Below, piece by piece: positions 26,077-34,494 of a stretch of DNA of 64,000 bases; the first letter of the stretch is position 1; the number at the start of each line of letters is the position of its first letter. The position numbers and the translations under genes were made by a program. The notes below the pieces were generated by a model. It was not told the DNA's origin and did not search any database. It saw only the letters and a list, made by a program, of their open reading frames with translations. This stretch comes from Phytoactinopolyspora limicola (GTDB lineage Bacteria > Actinomycetota > Actinomycetes > Jiangellales > Jiangellaceae): the NCBI RefSeq assembly GCF_011320225.1, contig NZ_JAAOEN010000012.1, positions 62,001 through 126,000 on the forward strand, in the 5' to 3' direction.

Positions 26077-27792
26077 TCAGTGGTCATGGTCGAGTGATCG
26101 CATCTGGAGCACCTTCAGCGCCAACGCCAGGTCCAGCCGGAGCTCCGGGTCCGTGGTGAACGCGCCCACCATACGTTCGAGTTTGCCGATCCGGTACCGC
26201 AACGTGTTGTAGTGGAAGTGCAACATCCGGGCTGCCTCCGCCACATTGAGGTTGGTGTCCAACAACACCTTCAAGGTATGCCGCAGATCGGCCATGTCCG
26301 GATCGGCCTCGGCGGCCAGGTCACGCAACGTCTCCTTGACGAAACCACGCAGCTCGTCCTGGTCCTCGATCAGGCTGATCAGCCGGAACGAACGCAGCGC
26401 GTCGAAGTGTGCCAGCGATCCTGGCCCGTTCATCTGCCGGCCCACGTGGACGGCCCGCCGGGCCTGCTCGTACCCGCCCGGCAGGCGGGTCACGTCGTCG
26501 AGCACTCGGCTGACACCGGTGGAAAACGAACGACGCCCGCCCCCGCCGTCACCGGTGACCCCGCGCACCACGTCGCGGATCAGAACGTCGACGTCGGCTC
26601 CCGACGGCACCGGCAGTAGAGCTACGACCTCCTGCGCGAAACCCACCACCGGCGCCTTGCCGTCGCGCCGGGCCACCACGGTCTGCCACGCCGTAGAGAA
26701 ACGCTCCTGGGCCGGGCGCAACTCCAGACCGGTGACCGGAGCCGGCCCCGGCCCCGGGTCGAGTTCGGCCACCACAACAACGAGGTCGCGGTCCACGTCC
26801 CAGCCGAGCACCTCGCAATGCGCCACGATCTGCTCGCGCTCGCCGGCCCGCCCAGCGAGCATGTCGCGTAGGAAGTCGCCGCGGTACTTACTCTCCACCG
26901 CCGTGACCGCCAGCTGTTTGTTGACCGCGAGCGCGGCCACGGTGGCGGTACGTTCCAACAGATTGACGTCGCTCTCGTCGAGGTCGCGGTCACGGGTGAA
27001 GGCGACGATCCGGCCGTGATCCACCCGCCCGGCCACCACCGGCACAACGGCGTGCCGGCCCGGCACGTCGGCGTGGTGGTGCACACCACCCGGTTCGTAT
27101 TCGGTGCGGAACCGGCCGGTCTCGTCGAAGCACGCCGTGTCGCGCCAGGCGTCCAGGTCGGTCGGCGCACCACCGGCGGCGAGTACCCGGCCGTCGGCGG
27201 TGGTAATGAACACCGACATGTCCAGGACCGACGCCGCCCGCTCGGCCAACTCGGCCAACTCGCCACCGGCCAGCACGACCGACAGCAGCGCGTGATGCAC
27301 CTCCCAGGACCGCTCGAGCTCCGCGCTCTGCCGGTTGAGCACGCCGGTGAGCACCTGGTTGAGGATGTCGTCGAAGCCCACGGCGTCGGGCAGCAGCAAC
27401 AACGGAAGGTCGAGGCGGTCGGCCTCGTCGACCATCTGGTCGGGCAGCCGGTCGAGGTACCGGTGGAGTTTGACCCCGAGTGCGGCGAGCCCGCGGTCGT
27501 TGAGGTCGGTGACCAGTGCCGGGAATCCTTGCGGGGTGTTGCGTAATGGGTACCCGGTGGTGAGCAGGAGTTCGTGGGGTTTCACCCAGGGCAGAATGTC
27601 GGGGACCTCCATGATGTTGGCCCGCCGCACCACCCGATCGAGCCCGCCGGCACCGGCCACCAGGCGTGCGCCGGCCAGCGCCGGCATCTCCATGGCTTTG
27701 CGGACCGTCAGCCCGGGTATCGCCGGCGCCCCGGCCTCGGGCGCTGGCAACTCCGGCGAAGCAAGGCCAGGATCGTTGGCAACATTTCCCAT
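26077..27792 (-). CDS. pucR: PucR-family transcriptional regulator
   Basis: A 571-residue regulator. The N-terminal PucR domain (about 27-150) contains VRKAMEMPALAGARLVAGAGG and VKPHELLLTTGYPL. A central GAF/GGDEF-like sensory region follows (about 165-440). The C-terminal helix-turn-helix has LKVLLDTNLNVAEAARMLHFHYNTLRYRIGKLE in pieces: the NVAEAARMLHFH and NTLRYRI segments are diagnostic. PucR proteins activate purine and other nitrogen-compound catabolism genes. It lies between the molybdenum hydroxylase operon and the divergent FdrA set, 80 bases from the latter, an ideal position to control both. Confidence 0.93.
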   Translation of the reverse strand: MGNVANDPGLASPELPAPEAGAPAIPGLTVRKAMEMPALAGARLVAGAGGLDRVVRRANIMEVPDILPWVKPHELLLTTGYPLRNTPQGFPALVTDLNDRGLAALGVKLHRYLDRLPDQMVDEADRLDLPLLLLPDAVGFDDILNQVLTGVLNRQSAELERSWEVHHALLSVVLAGGELAELAERAASVLDMSVFITTADGRVLAAGGAPTDLDAWRDTACFDETGRFRTEYEPGGVHHHADVPGRHAVVPVVAGRVDHGRIVAFTRDRDLDESDVNLLERTATVAALAVNKQLAVTAVESKYRGDFLRDMLAGRAGEREQIVAHCEVLGWDVDRDLVVVVAELDPGPGPAPVTGLELRPAQERFSTAWQTVVARRDGKAPVVGFAQEVVALLPVPSGADVDVLIRDVVRGVTGDGGGGRRSFSTGVSRVLDDVTRLPGGYEQARRAVHVGRQMNGPGSLAHFDALRSFRLISLIEDQDELRGFVKETLRDLAAEADPDMADLRHTLKVLLDTNLNVAEAARMLHFHYNTLRYRIGKLERMVGAFTTDPELRLDLALALKVLQMRSLDHDH

Positions 27793-27872
27793 GCAGGAGA
27801 CCGTAGCGCCCCAGTTACGTTCAAGACAGCGTTAACCCAGAGTCATCTCGTGGCCAACGTGAGGAGGTGACC

Positions 27873-28685
27873 ATGCCATCCCCCGCACTCGCCGCCGTCG
27901 GCACCGCGCTGCGGCCGGTTCTGCTCGGCCCGCGGCGCACCGGACAAATCGTCGCCAGCACCCGCAGCCTGGTGGCCGTGCACATTCCTGGTGGCCAGCC
28001 CGCATTGGCGGTCCTGGCTACTCGCGACGCCGTCCGGCTCCCCGGGGCCATGCTCCTGGCCGGACCATTGCCTGTCGTCAGCGCCGGCGCTCCCGCCGTG
28101 ATCGGCGACGGGTGGTTGCGGCTACCCACGGTGTCGGTCACCGTCGGCCGATGGCTACCTGACGCCCCACTGCGCATCTCCCACCCGGCACGCTGCGCTG
28201 CTCAGGCCACACGTTGCCCGGAGCCGACGCTCGACGCCGCGGTCCGGCAGGCAACCGAACGCTTCGCCGTAGCCCTGCGTGGCGGCCGGGATGAGCTCGA
28301 CGCCGCCGTGGGTGGGCTGCTCGGGCTCGGGCCCGGGCTCACCCCCGCTGGTGACGACGTGCTCGCCGGCGCCCTCGTCACCTTAAGCGCGGCCGGCGCC
28401 GGCCGGGCCACCGAACTGGCAGCGTCGGTGGATACCGCCGACCCGCTCACCCGCACCACCGCCGTGTCTGCGGGCCTGTTGGCGCATGCCGCCGACGCCT
28501 ACGGTGTTCCCCCGTTAACAGCACTGCTCGCCGCCCTCGACACTCCGGGCGCGGATCCGCTACCCGCCTATCGACGCCTTCTGGACGTGGGCCACACGTC
28601 CGGCGCGGCGCTGTACGCGGGGGTCCGATGTGCGCTGGAGGTCGCCGTCCACCCGTCACCCGTCGATCGGAGTGCCACACCTTGA
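27873..28685 (+). CDS. DUF2877 protein, AllH-like carbamoyltransferase subunit
   Basis: A 270-residue DUF2877 protein. The family signature GLGPGLTPAGDDVLAGAL lies at about 152-169. Its E. coli homologue YlbF (AllH) has been reported as a subunit of oxamate carbamoyltransferase together with FdrA (AllF) and YlbE (AllG). ATG 27873 is chosen because GAGGAGG sits 5 bases upstream; the GTG at 27867 overlaps that signal. It starts a three-gene operon with tight overlaps and is divergent from pucR. A carbamoyltransferase role here is inferred from synteny; the substrate may differ from oxalurate. Confidence 0.85.
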   Translation: MPSPALAAVGTALRPVLLGPRRTGQIVASTRSLVAVHIPGGQPALAVLATRDAVRLPGAMLLAGPLPVVSAGAPAVIGDGWLRLPTVSVTVGRWLPDAPLRISHPARCAAQATRCPEPTLDAAVRQATERFAVALRGGRDELDAAVGGLLGLGPGLTPAGDDVLAGALVTLSAAGAGRATELAASVDTADPLTRTTAVSAGLLAHAADAYGVPPLTALLAALDTPGADPLPAYRRLLDVGHTSGAALYAGVRCALEVAVHPSPVDRSATP

Positions 28686-30163
28686 CTCGTCATCTCGAAC
28701 TCCGGGCCGGGGTCTACCAAGATTCAGTGTCCTTGATGCAGGTCAGCCAGGCCGTCGGCAATGTCCCGGGGGTGCGGGCCGCGCTGGTGGCCATGGCTAC
28801 CGAACTCAACGTCGGCCTGCTGTCCGGCATGGGATTCGACGCTCCGGCCGAGGCACGCCCGACCGATCTGCTCGTGGCCGTCCACGCCGACGACGACGGG
28901 TCCCTTGGGCAGGCGCTAGCCGCCGTCGAGGCAGCCCTCGCCCAACGGGTCGCGGCGAGCCAGACCGGCTTCGGCGATGCGCCGTCACCACGGACGGTGG
29001 GCGCCGCGGTGCTCCGCCACGACGCCACCCTGGCGTTCGTCTCCACCCCCGGGCAGTACGCGTTCGCCGATGCCATGGACGCACTCAACCACGGCGTGTC
29101 GGTCATCGTGTTCTCCGACAACGTCCCGCTCCACCAGGAGATCCGGCTCAAACAGGCCGCCCGCGAACGCGACCTTCTGGTCATGGGCCCGGACTGCGGC
29201 ACCGCGGTGGTTGGTGGTGTCGGGTTTGGTTTCGCCAACGTGGTGCGGCCCGGACCAGTCGGTCTGGTGGCCGCATCCGGTACCGGTGCGCAGCAGGTGA
29301 TGAGCCTGGTCAGCACCGCCGGGGTTGGTATCAGCCACTGTCTTGGGGTTGGTGGGCGCGACCTCTCGGGCGCCGTCGGAGCATTGTCCACCCTCGCCGC
29401 ACTGGACATGCTCGCAGCGGACGACGCCACCGAGGTGATCACCGTGGTGAGCAAACCACCAGCACCCGAGGTGGCCGAGACGGTCCGCACCCATGCCGCC
29501 GGCTTGGGTAAGCCGGTCCTGTTCGCGCTGCTCGGTGAGGGACAACCAGACCTCACGGCAGCGGCCCGCGGCGTCGTAGAGGCCGCCGGGGGCACGTGGC
29601 CCCAACCACGCACCTGGCGGCCATCCACACCACCTACTCCCAGGCCGGGGTACATCCGTGGTTCGTTCGCCGGGGGCAGCCTCTGCGACGAAGCCATGAT
29701 CATCGCCAGCGCGGCGTTGGGCCCCATCCACTCGAACATTCCGCTGCGTCCCGACTGGGTGGTGGACGACGACCTTCGCGGAACCGGCCACGTGATGATC
29801 GACTTCGGTGACGACACCCTCACCCAAGGCCGGCCGCACCCCATGATCGACGGCTCGCTGCGGGTCGAGCGGCTGCTCGCCGATGCCGCGGACCCCGAGT
29901 GCGCCGTTGTGCTGCTCGACGTCGTGCTCGGGCACGGCGCCCATCCCGACCCGGCGGCCGAGTTGGCTCCGGCCATCGCCCGAGCCCGGGCTGGCGGCAA
30001 CGGATCCGGGCCGGCCGTCGTCGTCGGGTTGGTCGGAACCGACGACGACCCCCAGGGTCTGGACCGGCAGGCCACCGCCCTCGCCGAAGCCGGTGCGTCG
30101 GTCCATCTATCCAACGCCGCCGCCGCTCGCGAGGCGGTCCGTCTCGCCGGAGGGACACCGTGA
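28682..30163 (+). CDS. fdrA: FdrA-like carbamoyltransferase subunit (AllF homologue)
   Basis: A 493-residue FdrA-family protein with a succinyl-CoA-synthetase-like architecture. An N-terminal region holds YQDSVSLMQVSQAV. Then come VSVIVFSDNVPLHQEIRLK and LLVMGPDCGTAVVGGVGFGF, the Rossmann-like part, and VAASGTGAQQVMSLVSTAGVG. No ATG or GTG fits; the TTG at 28682 overlaps the preceding stop as TTGA, with GGAG 10 bases upstream, so I use it. Length is slightly below the 555 residues of E. coli FdrA. It is coupled to the DUF1116 gene by a GTGA overlap. With AllG and AllH homologues it would phosphorolyse an acylurea to carbamoyl phosphate. Confidence 0.88.
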   Translation: MTRHLELRAGVYQDSVSLMQVSQAVGNVPGVRAALVAMATELNVGLLSGMGFDAPAEARPTDLLVAVHADDDGSLGQALAAVEAALAQRVAASQTGFGDAPSPRTVGAAVLRHDATLAFVSTPGQYAFADAMDALNHGVSVIVFSDNVPLHQEIRLKQAARERDLLVMGPDCGTAVVGGVGFGFANVVRPGPVGLVAASGTGAQQVMSLVSTAGVGISHCLGVGGRDLSGAVGALSTLAALDMLAADDATEVITVVSKPPAPEVAETVRTHAAGLGKPVLFALLGEGQPDLTAAARGVVEAAGGTWPQPRTWRPSTPPTPRPGYIRGSFAGGSLCDEAMIIASAALGPIHSNIPLRPDWVVDDDLRGTGHVMIDFGDDTLTQGRPHPMIDGSLRVERLLADAADPECAVVLLDVVLGHGAHPDPAAELAPAIARARAGGNGSGPAVVVGLVGTDDDPQGLDRQATALAEAGASVHLSNAAAAREAVRLAGGTP

Positions 30164-31572
30164 CCCAACCGCACCCCCTGCTCAGCACCGAGCCACGGGT
30201 TGTCACCGCTGGTGTCGACCTGTTCACCGAGACCCTGCGGGCCCAAGCCGTCGAAGTTGGCCCGGTCGACTGGCGCCCTCCGCTGGATGCCACCGCCGAA
30301 CACGTCGCGGCTGTCCTCGCCGACCCTCGCCGCGACGCCGCCAACGCCGAAGCGGTCCAGCGGATGCTCGCCTCCACCGCCGAACTCGTCGATGTCCGGC
30401 CCGCGCGCGAGGTCCTTGGGTTGCAGCCCGGCCAGTTCCTCCATGCCGGACCACCCCTGACCTGGGATCACGCGTCGGGCCCGATGCGCGGCGCGTTGAT
30501 CGGTGCGATGCTCTTCGAGGGCCTGGCGGCAACACCCGAGGCAGCGGAGAAAGCACTGGCTGCGGGCACCGGCGTGTCCCTGGGGCCCTGCCACGATCGC
30601 GGCGCCGTTGGCCCGATGGCCGGTGTGGTGTCTGCGTCGATGTGGATGTTCGAGCTGCGGGACGAGGCCAACAACACCACCTCGTGGTGCTCGCTCAACG
30701 AGGGCCTGGGCAAGGTGCTGCGGTACGGCGCCTACTCCCCCGACGTCATCGAGCGGCTGCGGTGGATGCGCGACGTCCTCGGCCCGCTGCTACAAACCGC
30801 CGTGCGGCGCCGCGGCCGGATCGACGTCAAAGCGATCATCGCGCAGATGATCCAGATGGGCGACGAAGGCCACAACCGCAACCGCGCGGGCACGCTGATG
30901 CTGCTGCGCGAGCTGCTGCCGGATCTGATCGACAGCGGCGCGCCACCGGCCCAGGTAGCCGAGGTGGTGCGGTTCGTGTCCGGCAACGACCACTTCTTCC
31001 TCAACCTGGTGATGCCGGCCGGGAAACTCCAGACCTCCGCCGCGGCCGGTATCGACGGCTGTTCCCTAGTGACGACGATGGCCCGCAACGGCACCGACTT
31101 CGGTATCCAGGTGTCCGGCACCGGCAGCCAATGGTTCACCGCACCGGCCAACACCCCCGACGGGTTGTACCTCGGCTCGTTCGGGCCCGACGACGCCAAC
31201 CCCGATATCGGCGACTCCACCATCACCGAGACCATGGGCATCGGCGGCTTCGCCATGGCCGCGGCCCCGGCCATCGTCCGCTTCGTTGGCGGCACCGTTC
31301 CGGATGCGTTGCATACGTCGCAGCTCATGTACGAGATCACCGTCGCGGAGAATCCGGCGTACGCGTACCCGATCCTGGATTTCCGTGGTGCGCCCACCGG
31401 TATCGACATCACTCTCGTGGCCCGTACCGGCATCCTGCCGCAGATCAACACCGGTATGGCCGGCAAGGTCGCCGGCACCGGCCAGGTCGGCGCTGGCCTG
31501 GTCAAACCACCGGCGGAGTGTTTCGTCGCGGCCCTCGCCGAGCTGGCCAACCGCACCCCGCCCGCACGGTGA
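30160..31572 (+). CDS. DUF1116 protein, AllG-like carbamoyltransferase subunit
   Basis: A 470-residue DUF1116 (YlbE/AllG) protein. Recognisable stretches are WRPPLDATAEHVAAVLAD, DHASGPMRGALIGAMLFEG, NNTTSWCSLNEGLGKVLRYG, IIAQMIQMGDEGHNRNRAGT and FVSGNDHFFLNL, which are typical of the family. GTG 30160 has GGAGGG upstream and overlaps the fdrA stop (GTGA). It ends the three-gene unit and converges on the MobA-like gene 36 bases away. The three subunits together match the gene set reported for oxamate carbamoyltransferase, but no allantoin genes accompany them. Confidence 0.88.
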   Translation: MTQPHPLLSTEPRVVTAGVDLFTETLRAQAVEVGPVDWRPPLDATAEHVAAVLADPRRDAANAEAVQRMLASTAELVDVRPAREVLGLQPGQFLHAGPPLTWDHASGPMRGALIGAMLFEGLAATPEAAEKALAAGTGVSLGPCHDRGAVGPMAGVVSASMWMFELRDEANNTTSWCSLNEGLGKVLRYGAYSPDVIERLRWMRDVLGPLLQTAVRRRGRIDVKAIIAQMIQMGDEGHNRNRAGTLMLLRELLPDLIDSGAPPAQVAEVVRFVSGNDHFFLNLVMPAGKLQTSAAAGIDGCSLVTTMARNGTDFGIQVSGTGSQWFTAPANTPDGLYLGSFGPDDANPDIGDSTITETMGIGGFAMAAAPAIVRFVGGTVPDALHTSQLMYEITVAENPAYAYPILDFRGAPTGIDITLVARTGILPQINTGMAGKVAGTGQVGAGLVKPPAECFVAALAELANRTPPAR

Positions 31573-31608
31573 CGCCGCCGCTGTTGAGCTCATGATCAGC
31601 ACCAGCGC

Positions 31609-32175
31609 CTACGTGGGAGGCAGATCCGCGGGGTAGTCGACGTCGTCCGGGCGGCCGGTACCGTCGCATGGCACGGGGGTCACCAGCTCCGGGTGTGCTT
31701 TCATGAACGCCCGGGCTCCGACGTCGCCAACGGCGAGCGTCAGCACGTCGTCCCATACCTGACGTGCCAGCAGCACCGGGTTGCCCCGTTCACCGCCGTA
31801 GGTGGCCACCGCCAGGAACGCTCCCCCGGCGCAGGCCGCGCGCAACCGGTGTACCGCTTCCGCACCCAGCCAGGGCTGATCGACCAAGGTCACGACCACC
31901 GCGTTCACCGGCTCGTCGCGGACCGCCTCCAACCCCGCCCGCAGCGACGACGCCATCCCGGTGCGCCACTGCGGGTTGTGCACTGTCCGGGCGCCGGGCA
32001 CGTGCAGCGGAACCGCGCCGTCGACGACGATGATCGGCCAGCAGTCGCCGTCCACCAGAAGCCGCACCGCGTGGTCGACCATCCGCTTGCCGCCCACCTG
32101 CACCGTCGCCTTGGGGCCACCGAAACGTCGCCCCTCACCTGCCGCTAGCACCAGCCCCGCCGCCGCGATCGTCAT
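31609..32175 (-). CDS. MobA-like nucleotidyltransferase (molybdenum cofactor cytidylyltransferase type)
   Basis: A 188-residue NTP-transferase of the MobA/MocA type. The nucleotide-binding loop GLVLAAGEGRRFGGPKA lies at residues 7-23. TLVDQPWLG (about 95-103) is the metal/nucleotide site typical of MocA, and RGNPVLL follows. MocA attaches CMP to molybdopterin to form the cytosine dinucleotide cofactor used by hydroxylases of the CoxL type. Its place after xdhC in the maturation operon and beside the hydroxylase genes supports that role. Six bases separate it from xdhC. Confidence 0.88.
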   Translation of the reverse strand: MTIAAAGLVLAAGEGRRFGGPKATVQVGGKRMVDHAVRLLVDGDCWPIIVVDGAVPLHVPGARTVHNPQWRTGMASSLRAGLEAVRDEPVNAVVVTLVDQPWLGAEAVHRLRAACAGGAFLAVATYGGERGNPVLLARQVWDDVLTLAVGDVGARAFMKAHPELVTPVPCDGTGRPDDVDYPADLPPT

Positions 32176-32181
32176 GACACC

Positions 32182-33285
32182 TCACCGGTCATGGTGGATC
32201 GGGCCGGACAACTCGCTGAGCCGTCGCCCGGTGCCGCTCCACCGCGCCGCGACGATCTCGGCCGCGATGGACACCGCCGTCTCCTCCGGGGTTCGGGCCC
32301 CGATGTCCAACCCCACCGGCGACGCCATCCGAGCCAGCTCGTCTAGGGTGATTCCGGCCTCCAGGAGCCTGGCCACTCGGTCTTCGTGGGTGCGACGGGA
32401 CCCCATCGCCCCGATGTAGGCCGCCGGGGTGCGCAACGCGACCTCTAACAACGGCACGTCGAACTTGGGGTCGTGGGTCAACACGCAGATGACGGTCCGG
32501 GCGTCCACCGTCGTCTCCGCGAGGTAGTCATGCGGCCAGCGGACCACCACCTCGTCGGCGTCGGGGAACCGGCGCTCGGTGGCGAACACCGGCCGGGCGT
32601 CGCACACGGTGACGTGGTAGCCAAGGAACTTCCCGATGCGCACCACCGCGGCGGCGAAGTCGATGGCGCCGAACACCAACATCCGCGGTGGCGGCGCGAA
32701 CGACTGCACGAACACCTCCAGCTCGTCCATCCGCCGCTCGCCCTCAGCGCCGTAACGACGGACCCCGGTGCCGCCCTGATCCAGCATGCCGCGGGCGTCG
32801 TCGGCGACGGCGTCGTCGAGGCGCGCCCCGCCCAGACTGCCGGCCACCCGATCGGGCCAGACGACGAGGTGTGCACCCGGCGTGCCCGGGCCGGACACCA
32901 CCGTGGCCAGCGCTACCGGCTCGGACTCGGCGATACTCCGGGCCAACTCCCCCAACTGCGGGAAAGTGGCCGCATCGACCGGCTCGATGAAGACGTCGAT
33001 GATGCCGCCGCAGGTCAAACCCACCGCGAAGGCGTCGTCGTCGCTCACCCCGTACCGCTGTACCGACGGGGGTTCGCTGCCGTCGATCACCTCACGGGCC
33101 AGCTCGTACACCGCTCCTTCGATGCACCCGCCGGACACACTGCCGATCGCTTCACCGGCGTCGGTGACCACCATCGCCGTGCCGGCTGGCCGCGGAGCGG
33201 ATTTGAAGGTGCCGACGACGGTGACCAGCCCGGCCCGATGGCCCGAACGGACCGCCGCGACCAGGTCTTTCATGACCTCACGCAT
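32182..33285 (-). CDS. xdhC: XdhC/CoxI family molybdenum hydroxylase maturation factor
   Basis: A 367-residue XdhC-family protein. The N-terminal domain contains GLVTVVGTFKSAPRPAGTAMVV and the conserved SVSGGCIEGAV with its cysteine (about 54). GLTCGGIIDVFIEPV (about 88-102) follows. The C-terminal Rossmann part has MLVFGAIDFAAAVVRIG, DPKFDVPLLEVAL and YIGAMGSRRTHEDR. XdhC binds the cofactor, aids its sulfuration and inserts it into the apo-hydroxylase. It overlaps the CoxE gene by 8 bases and is followed closely by the MobA-like gene. Confidence 0.93.
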   Translation of the reverse strand: MREVMKDLVAAVRSGHRAGLVTVVGTFKSAPRPAGTAMVVTDAGEAIGSVSGGCIEGAVYELAREVIDGSEPPSVQRYGVSDDDAFAVGLTCGGIIDVFIEPVDAATFPQLGELARSIAESEPVALATVVSGPGTPGAHLVVWPDRVAGSLGGARLDDAVADDARGMLDQGGTGVRRYGAEGERRMDELEVFVQSFAPPPRMLVFGAIDFAAAVVRIGKFLGYHVTVCDARPVFATERRFPDADEVVVRWPHDYLAETTVDARTVICVLTHDPKFDVPLLEVALRTPAAYIGAMGSRRTHEDRVARLLEAGITLDELARMASPVGLDIGARTPEETAVSIAAEIVAARWSGTGRRLSELSGPIHHDR

Positions 33286-34429
33286 CGATGACCACCATTC
33301 CCGGCGGGGCCGTCCCGCTCGGCTCGTCTGTACCTAGTATCCGGGCCAGCTGTTCCAGAGCGGCCAGCGAGTGCCCCGCCACCAGATCGTCGAGATGTGG
33401 CAGCGCCGCCAGCATCCCGCCGGTGCGGGGAACGTAACCCGCCCGGCCACGATGCGGGTTGACCCACACGACCCGCCGGGCCAGCCGGCGTAACCGGGCC
33501 ATCTGGATCGCCAATGGCAACGGGTCGCCGCGTTCCCAGCCGTCGCTGGCGATGACGACGACGGCGCCGCGTGCGGTACCACGCTGCCCCCAGCGGTCGA
33601 GGAACTCCTTGAGTTCGGCCCCAAGCCGGGTGCCGCCACGCCAGTCCGGGATGATCGCCGACGCCGCGGCCAGCGCCGCCGACGGTTCTCGTGCACGCAG
33701 CTCCCGGGTCACTCGGGTCAGGCGGGTTCCGACGGTGAACACCTCGGTGCCGCCGCGGGCCCGGCAGGCCGCATGGGCGAAGCGCAACAACGTGTCGGCG
33801 TACGGTGCCATCGACCCGCTGACGTCGATGAGGAAGACCAGTTTGCGGTTTCGGCGCGCTCGTCGGTGCCAACGCAGTTCGGCCGGTTCGCCGCCGTGGC
33901 GCAGCATCGCCCGCACCGTGCGGCGCGGATCGACGGTCCCGCGCGCGGCCGGACGGATCCGGTGGGTCAGCCGCTGCGGACCCGAAGGCGCCAGGAGCCC
34001 GATGAACCGGTGCACTTCCGCGCGTTCAGCAGTGCTGAGATCGGCGACGTCGCGGTGCCGGAGGATCTCCTGCCGGCTGGCGGTGGCCACCTGCCGCGGC
34101 TGATCGTCTGGCTCCTCGTTCCCCGTCCCGTTGGGGTCGGCCGGGGTGGCGACCAGCTGGTACGACGGCTCAACCGTAATCCGGGTGCGGGGCCGCGGCG
34201 TCCGGCCGGCGAAGAAGTCGGCGAACACGCGGTCGTAGCGGTCGATGTCTTCCGGCGATGCACACAGGGTCAGCCGCCCGGCCCAGTAGACCGAACGTAG
34301 TGAGTCCGCGCCCAGCTCACCGAGCGCGTGAAGCATCGCGTGGACCCGGGTTGGTGGTATGGCGGCGCCGTCCTTGCGCAGCTGCCCGGCGAACGCCACC
34401 ACGGCGCTGACCGCGTCGCCGGTCTCCAT
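33278..34429 (-). CDS. coxE: CoxE-like VWA-domain protein
   Basis: A 383-residue protein. The VWA metal-binding motif is LVFLIDVSGSMAPY (about 198-211), followed by the threonine of DWRGGTRLG and the Asp of VIASDGWERGD. CoxE works with the MoxR-type ATPase CoxD in assembling the metal centre of CO-dehydrogenase-like enzymes. ATG 34429 is chosen because GAGGAGGAGG precedes it; the longer reading begins inside a 19-bp tandem repeat. It is transcribed after the CoxD gene. Confidence 0.9.
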   Translation of the reverse strand: METGDAVSAVVAFAGQLRKDGAAIPPTRVHAMLHALGELGADSLRSVYWAGRLTLCASPEDIDRYDRVFADFFAGRTPRPRTRITVEPSYQLVATPADPNGTGNEEPDDQPRQVATASRQEILRHRDVADLSTAERAEVHRFIGLLAPSGPQRLTHRIRPAARGTVDPRRTVRAMLRHGGEPAELRWHRRARRNRKLVFLIDVSGSMAPYADTLLRFAHAACRARGGTEVFTVGTRLTRVTRELRAREPSAALAAASAIIPDWRGGTRLGAELKEFLDRWGQRGTARGAVVVIASDGWERGDPLPLAIQMARLRRLARRVVWVNPHRGRAGYVPRTGGMLAALPHLDDLVAGHSLAALEQLARILGTDEPSGTAPPGMVVIDA

Positions 34430-34441
34430 GCCTGCCTCCTC

Positions 34442-34479
34442 CTCACGTGTTGGTGTCCTGCTCACGTGTTGGTGTCCTG
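34442..34479. repeat. Exact 19-bp tandem duplication between coxD and coxE
   Basis: CTCACGTGTTGGTGTCCTG occurs twice in direct contact at 34442-34460 and 34461-34479. It fills most of the 65-base gap between the coxD stop and the coxE start and lies just upstream of the coxE Shine-Dalgarno sequence. Probably a recent slippage duplication. Confidence 0.9.
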
Positions 34480-34494
34480 CCCGGCCCCTCCGTC

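Noticed and set aside
28714-30594. 626-codon minus-strand frame opposite fdrA
   Set aside because: No recognisable motif, biased composition, and it lies over overlapping, well-supported genes on the plus strand.
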